Notes under the pieces: generated by a model | Told to the model about the DNA's origin: nothing | Databases searched by the model: none | The model's input: the letters and a program-made list of their open reading frames with translations, nothing else | Made by a program: the position numbers and the translations under genes | In this document: positions 50,327 through 52,927 of the stretch, piece by piece | How the letters are laid out: every line of letters begins with the position of its first letter | How positions within the stretch are numbered: the stretch's first letter is position 1 | Assembly (NCBI GenBank): GCA_018714045.1 | Contig: DVNX01000114.1 | Span: 1-52,927 of the forward strand | Source: Candidatus Ornithoclostridium faecavium | Lineage (GTDB): Bacteria > Bacillota > Clostridia > Christensenellales > UBA3700 | DNA length: 52,927 nt | Direction: 5' to 3'

Positions 50327-51178
50327 CTATATTATCACAAAGTCGCCCGGCGTTATGAAAAGCCAGCTTATAGCCGCTAAGATGACCGCTATCACGACCT
50401 GGTGCAACACGTACACCCATATCGCTATCCTGCCCCAGAAATCGAAAGGCGCGTGCCAGTTGTATTCGCCCAGCCACGGCAAGAGCGATCTTTTCTTAGG
50501 ATACAGCAGCGGCGCGACGCCCGCTCCTATGAGCATATAGCCGACCGACGGGAATATCGGATAATAGTCCGCGGAATAAAATCCACTCTCGTTGCCTATC
50601 ATCCATTCCCCGATAAAATACCAGTCGTTGTTGTCGGTGAACGCCTGCTCGTCTATCGCATAACGCGCGGCGCAGAATTCGTTTACGATAATTATCATTA
50701 TCCCGACGGCGAGGCATATAACTGCGGTACGCCACGCGTCTTTCCCCGAAATAAAGTTTATCAGCACCCACAGGAGTATCGCTACCGCAAACATGTGCAG
50801 TATGCCGAACTTTATCGGCATTTCGAGAAAAGTCGTTACCGCCGTGATCAACAGCGCGAATATCGCTACCTCTATGCCGCGTTTGAGATTGCTCCTTGAA
50901 AAAGAACAGGATATGCCGCAAAGCAGAGCGAATATCCATACGACGATATCGCGCGTCACCAGTCTGAGCGGGCTGTCCGAATATACAAGCGCGCGTTCGT
51001 ATAATCCGATAAAGAAATCCGTGCCCTGTACAGCCGCCCATTCTTTACCGAATATGTCGCCGATATCGAACATGAAATGGTCGAATATCATAAGAAGCAC
51101 GCATACGCCCCTTAAAAAATCCAGTTCCCATATCCTGTTTCTTACCGGCTTCAACGCCGCGCCCGTGTTCTTTCGCAT
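50327..51178 (-). CDS. DUF1624 membrane acyltransferase-like protein (283 aa)
   Basis: RIWELDFLRGVCVLLMIFDH is the first helix with the DFxRG and Asp-His motifs of DUF1624, related to heparan-alpha-glucosaminide N-acetyltransferase and other acyltransferase-3-like membrane enzymes. About eight helices follow (ILHMFAVAILLWVLINFIS, and so on), and the protein ends PLLYPKKRSLLPWL, then a last helix pair. The ATG at 51178 coincides with the predicted transcription start, so the message may be leaderless. An upstream TTG overlaps the promoter. The substrate is unknown. Confidence 0.82.
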   Translation of the reverse strand: MRKNTGAALKPVRNRIWELDFLRGVCVLLMIFDHFMFDIGDIFGKEWAAVQGTDFFIGLYERALVYSDSPLRLVTRDIVVWIFALLCGISCSFSRSNLKRGIEVAIFALLITAVTTFLEMPIKFGILHMFAVAILLWVLINFISGKDAWRTAVICLAVGIMIIIVNEFCAARYAIDEQAFTDNNDWYFIGEWMIGNESGFYSADYYPIFPSVGYMLIGAGVAPLLYPKKRSLLPWLGEYNWHAPFDFWGRIAIWVYVLHQVVIAVILAAISWLFITPGDFVII

Positions 51179-51184
51179 AAAAAA

Positions 51185-51213
51185 ATTATAACACCGCAGC
51201 AAGTCTTAGTCAA
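51185..51213 (-). promoter_or_regulatory. Promoter of the DUF1624 gene
   Basis: Minus strand TTGACT (51213-51208), a 17-bp spacer and TATAAT (51190-51185). The start site falls on or next to the ATG at 51178. Confidence 0.8.
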
Positions 51214-51314
51214 TCGTATGCAATGCGGGTATTTTCAACGCGTTTCCCTTGGTTCTGCCGCTCAAAAGCGACTCTTTCCGCCGTCTCAACGAATTTTATC
51301 TGCCATGTAGACGT

Positions 51315-51647
51315 TCATTCAGATAAAAACAGCCTTACTATCTCCCCGACCGCATTCTTCTTTTCAACCGACAGCTGAGAATACGCCTGCATAAAAGTCT
51401 GTTCTTTTTCGTCAAGTCCCTTATAGTAAGGAACGAGCCTCAGCTTCTCGTCCACAAGACCGAGTATAAAATCTGCCGACGTGTCGAACATACGCGCTAT
51501 CGCGACGACCGCCTGCGCCGTAGGCTTGCGTGTGCCCGCTTCCCACTGCGCGACTGCAGACTGGGAAACGCCGAGAGCTTTTGCAAGCGCGGATTGAGAA
51601 AGTCCTTCCTCTTCTCTCAGCAATTTCAATTTTTCACAAAATTCCAT
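51315..51647 (-). CDS. XRE family transcription regulator (110 aa)
   Basis: The HTH is GLSQSALAKALGVSQSAVAQ, then WEAGTRKPTAQAVVAIARMF. A C-terminal segment of ~45 residues (KGLDEKEQTFMQAYSQLSVE and so on) may mediate dimerisation. It is transcribed away from spo0A, with ~180 bases between the genes, so it could regulate spo0A or itself. The predicted start of transcription again coincides with the start codon. Confidence 0.9.
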   Translation of the reverse strand: MEFCEKLKLLREEEGLSQSALAKALGVSQSAVAQWEAGTRKPTAQAVVAIARMFDTSADFILGLVDEKLRLVPYYKGLDEKEQTFMQAYSQLSVEKKNAVGEIVRLFLSE

Positions 51648-51653
51648 ACGTAT

Positions 51654-51682
51654 ATTCTATCACGCCGCCTACGATATCACAA
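51654..51682 (-). promoter_or_regulatory. Promoter of the XRE regulator gene
   Basis: Minus strand TTGTGA (51682-51677), a 17-bp spacer and TAGAAT (51659-51654). Six bases separate the -10 box from the ATG at 51647, so the transcript would be leaderless. Confidence 0.65.
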
Positions 51683-51772
51683 ATGAAATACAATACTAAT
51701 TTAATAAAATTACTTTTGTGATAACATTGCGAATAATAGGTCAAAATCGTGCTTTTTGAGGCAGAATTTTCA

Positions 51773-51801
51773 TTGATAGCGAAAATCTTTTGCAATAAAA
51801 T
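51773..51801 (+). promoter_or_regulatory. Promoter of spo0A
   Basis: TTGATA (51773-51778), a 17-bp spacer and TAAAAT (51796-51801), about 30 bases before the ATG. Confidence 0.7.
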
Positions 51802-51830
51802 GGATTTTGTCAGAAAACGGAGGTAACGAA

Positions 51831-52622
51831 ATGCAGAAAATAAGACTTTTGATAGCAGACGACGAAAGCGCGTGCTCGCAGGCACTCGCAAACGGTTTAA
51901 AAGACGACCCCGACGTCGAAGTGATAGCTACGGCAAGGGACGGTCTGGACGCGATAGCAAAGATAGAGACTCTCTCTCCCGACGCGGTCGCCCTCGATAT
52001 CGTAATGCCAAACCTGGACGGTTACGGAGTACTCGCCAACGTGGACTTTTCAAAGCTCCGCAAGCGTCCCGTATTTATAATGACCTCAGGTCTTACGGGC
52101 GACGCTTTCATAAGAAAAGCGATAAATTCAGGCGCCGACTATTATATGCTGAAGCCCGTATCGCCCAAAGCTCTCAAAGAACGTCTCATTGAATGCACCC
52201 GCGTCAAATACTCCCCCGTCGCGGTAAGAGACGACGACTCTCAGGTCAAACAGGCGATACGCCGTTCCCGCCACACTCTGGACGAAAAGCTGGCGAACAT
52301 ATTTATTTCCGTGGGCATCCCCGCGCATATAAAGGGATATCAGTTCCTGCGCGAAGCCATAAAGATGACGATAGACAGCCCCGAAGTGATAAACAGCATA
52401 ACGAAAAAACTGTACCCGGGAATTGCGGAGAACTTCAATACCTCTCCGTCCAAAGTCGAGCGCGCGATACGTCACGCGATAGAGGTCGCCTGGAACAGAG
52501 GCAAGATCGAAAACATAAACCAGCTTTTCGGCATAAAGATATATTCCGCCAACGACAAGCCGACCAACGGTGAATTCATCGCGCTTCTTGCGGATAAAAT
52601 GATAACCGAAGGCGCAGTATAA
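51831..52622 (+). CDS. spo0A: Sporulation master regulator Spo0A (263 aa)
   Basis: The receiver domain has the acidic pair D10-D11, phosphoacceptor D56 (ALDIVMP), T85 and K108. The C-terminal domain carries the Spo0A DNA-binding signature (IGIPAHIKGYQF-type sequence here VGIPAHIKGYQFLREAI, then NTSPSKVERAIRHAIEVAWN and RGKIENINQLFG). GGAGG stands just before the ATG at 51831, which rules out an 8-residue extension. Phosphorylated Spo0A switches Bacillota into sporulation; its presence points to a spore-forming lineage. Unlike many Clostridia, no spoIVB lies immediately upstream; a divergent XRE gene does. Confidence 0.96.
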   Translation: MQKIRLLIADDESACSQALANGLKDDPDVEVIATARDGLDAIAKIETLSPDAVALDIVMPNLDGYGVLANVDFSKLRKRPVFIMTSGLTGDAFIRKAINSGADYYMLKPVSPKALKERLIECTRVKYSPVAVRDDDSQVKQAIRRSRHTLDEKLANIFISVGIPAHIKGYQFLREAIKMTIDSPEVINSITKKLYPGIAENFNTSPSKVERAIRHAIEVAWNRGKIENINQLFGIKIYSANDKPTNGEFIALLADKMITEGAV

Positions 52623-52679
52623 CGCGCCCTCTCTCAACGCTTACACCCCCTCTTGCCGCGACAAGCGGCATTTCTCCCC

Positions 52680-52708
52680 GCCGCGCCGCTTCTCCCTTTC
52701 GGCGCGGC
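52680..52708 (+). terminator. Likely terminator of spo0A
   Basis: GCCGCGCCG (52680-52688) pairs with CGGCGCGGC (52700-52708); the downstream sequence is AT-rich but has no T run. A second small hairpin (GCCGC-GACAA-GCGGC) lies at 52655-52669. Confidence 0.6.
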
Positions 52709-52889
52709 ATTATTATACCGTATTATAAGACAGGCGGGACCTCTCTTAATAACAGGATTTCGTCGCAGGAAATAATTCTCCAACAGTACCCGCAGAGCAA
52801 ATAAAAAACGTATACGCATTATAAATAAGCGTCGTCAAAAAACGCGTAAAATCCGCGCCGCGGAGAGCTTTGTATTTATTTGAATAAGG

Positions 52890-52927
52890 TATACCAGACC
52901 AGAATAATACGAACAAGGTTTAAAGCG
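52890..52927. repeat. 38-bp inverted repeat, right copy at the contig end
   Basis: An exact reverse complement of 74-111, cut off by the end of the sequence. Here it is not part of an open reading frame: the frame used by the zinc-ribbon gene hits stops just upstream. Confidence 0.9.

Noticed and set aside
52634-52819. A 61-codon minus-strand frame after spo0A
   Set aside because: It reads through the spo0A terminator hairpins and has no ribosome binding site.

Overview
The window looks like a contig from a spore-forming-lineage Bacillota, most likely a Clostridia-type gut anaerobe. The evidence is a complete Spo0A (51831-52622), LuxS, Na+-pumping decarboxylase subunits, a TrpXYZ-like ABC transporter, a Listeria/Bacteroides-repeat lipoprotein and strong sigma-A-type promoters with 17-bp spacers. 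No species can be named from what is visible. The first ~7.9 kb is clearly AT-richer than the rest and reads as an accessory island.

Layout. (1) 1-832: a small winged-helix gene and a zinc-ribbon gene at the contig edge, plus a 38-bp repeat that recurs inverted at the far end. (2) 833-923: tRNA-Ser(GGA) with its own promoter and terminator. (3) 1462-7217: a defence island. An AAA+ ATPase/DUF6414-like pair is divergent from a small HTH gene and two DNA methyltransferases; these converge on an operon of a C-protein-like regulator, an HNH endonuclease and a PD-(D/E)XK-like endonuclease. (4) 7218-7997: a non-coding, element-like stretch. (5) A MATE efflux gene. (6) 9457-26362: a ~17-kb co-directional minus-strand cluster. 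It holds an SF1 helicase-nuclease, a Rossmann-RyR protein, a channel-like membrane RyR protein, a ClpA-like AAA/receiver-like/FtsH-like fusion protease, a broken vWA gene, and an intact vWA-PP2C-Ser/Thr kinase triad. (7) 26542-31854: an SLC13/ArsB-type permease, a zinc-ribbon membrane protein, a nitroreductase, an O-antigen-ligase-like protein and a membrane protein. (8) 31855-32530: a candidate small RNA and an acetyltransferase scrap. (9) A MarR-controlled heterodimeric ABC exporter. (10) OadG/OadB with a structured leader, a maltose O-acetyltransferase and an 1872-aa repeat lipoprotein. (11) luxS, a TrpXYZ-like transporter, an Mrp ATPase, a DUF1624 membrane protein, an XRE regulator and spo0A.

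The most novel item is cluster (6). vWA, PP2C and Ser/Thr kinase together resemble the TerY-type phosphorylation triad known from bacterial conflict loci. Here the triad sits next to an unusual soluble fusion of two AAA+ motors with an M41 protease, two RyR-domain proteins (one built like a ligand-gated channel) and a helicase fused to a Vsr/DUF559-like nuclease. I infer a phosphorylation-regulated stress or anti-phage system: RyR proteins as sensors, kinase and phosphatase as switch, and protease and helicase-nuclease as effectors. This is an inference from domain content and gene order only.
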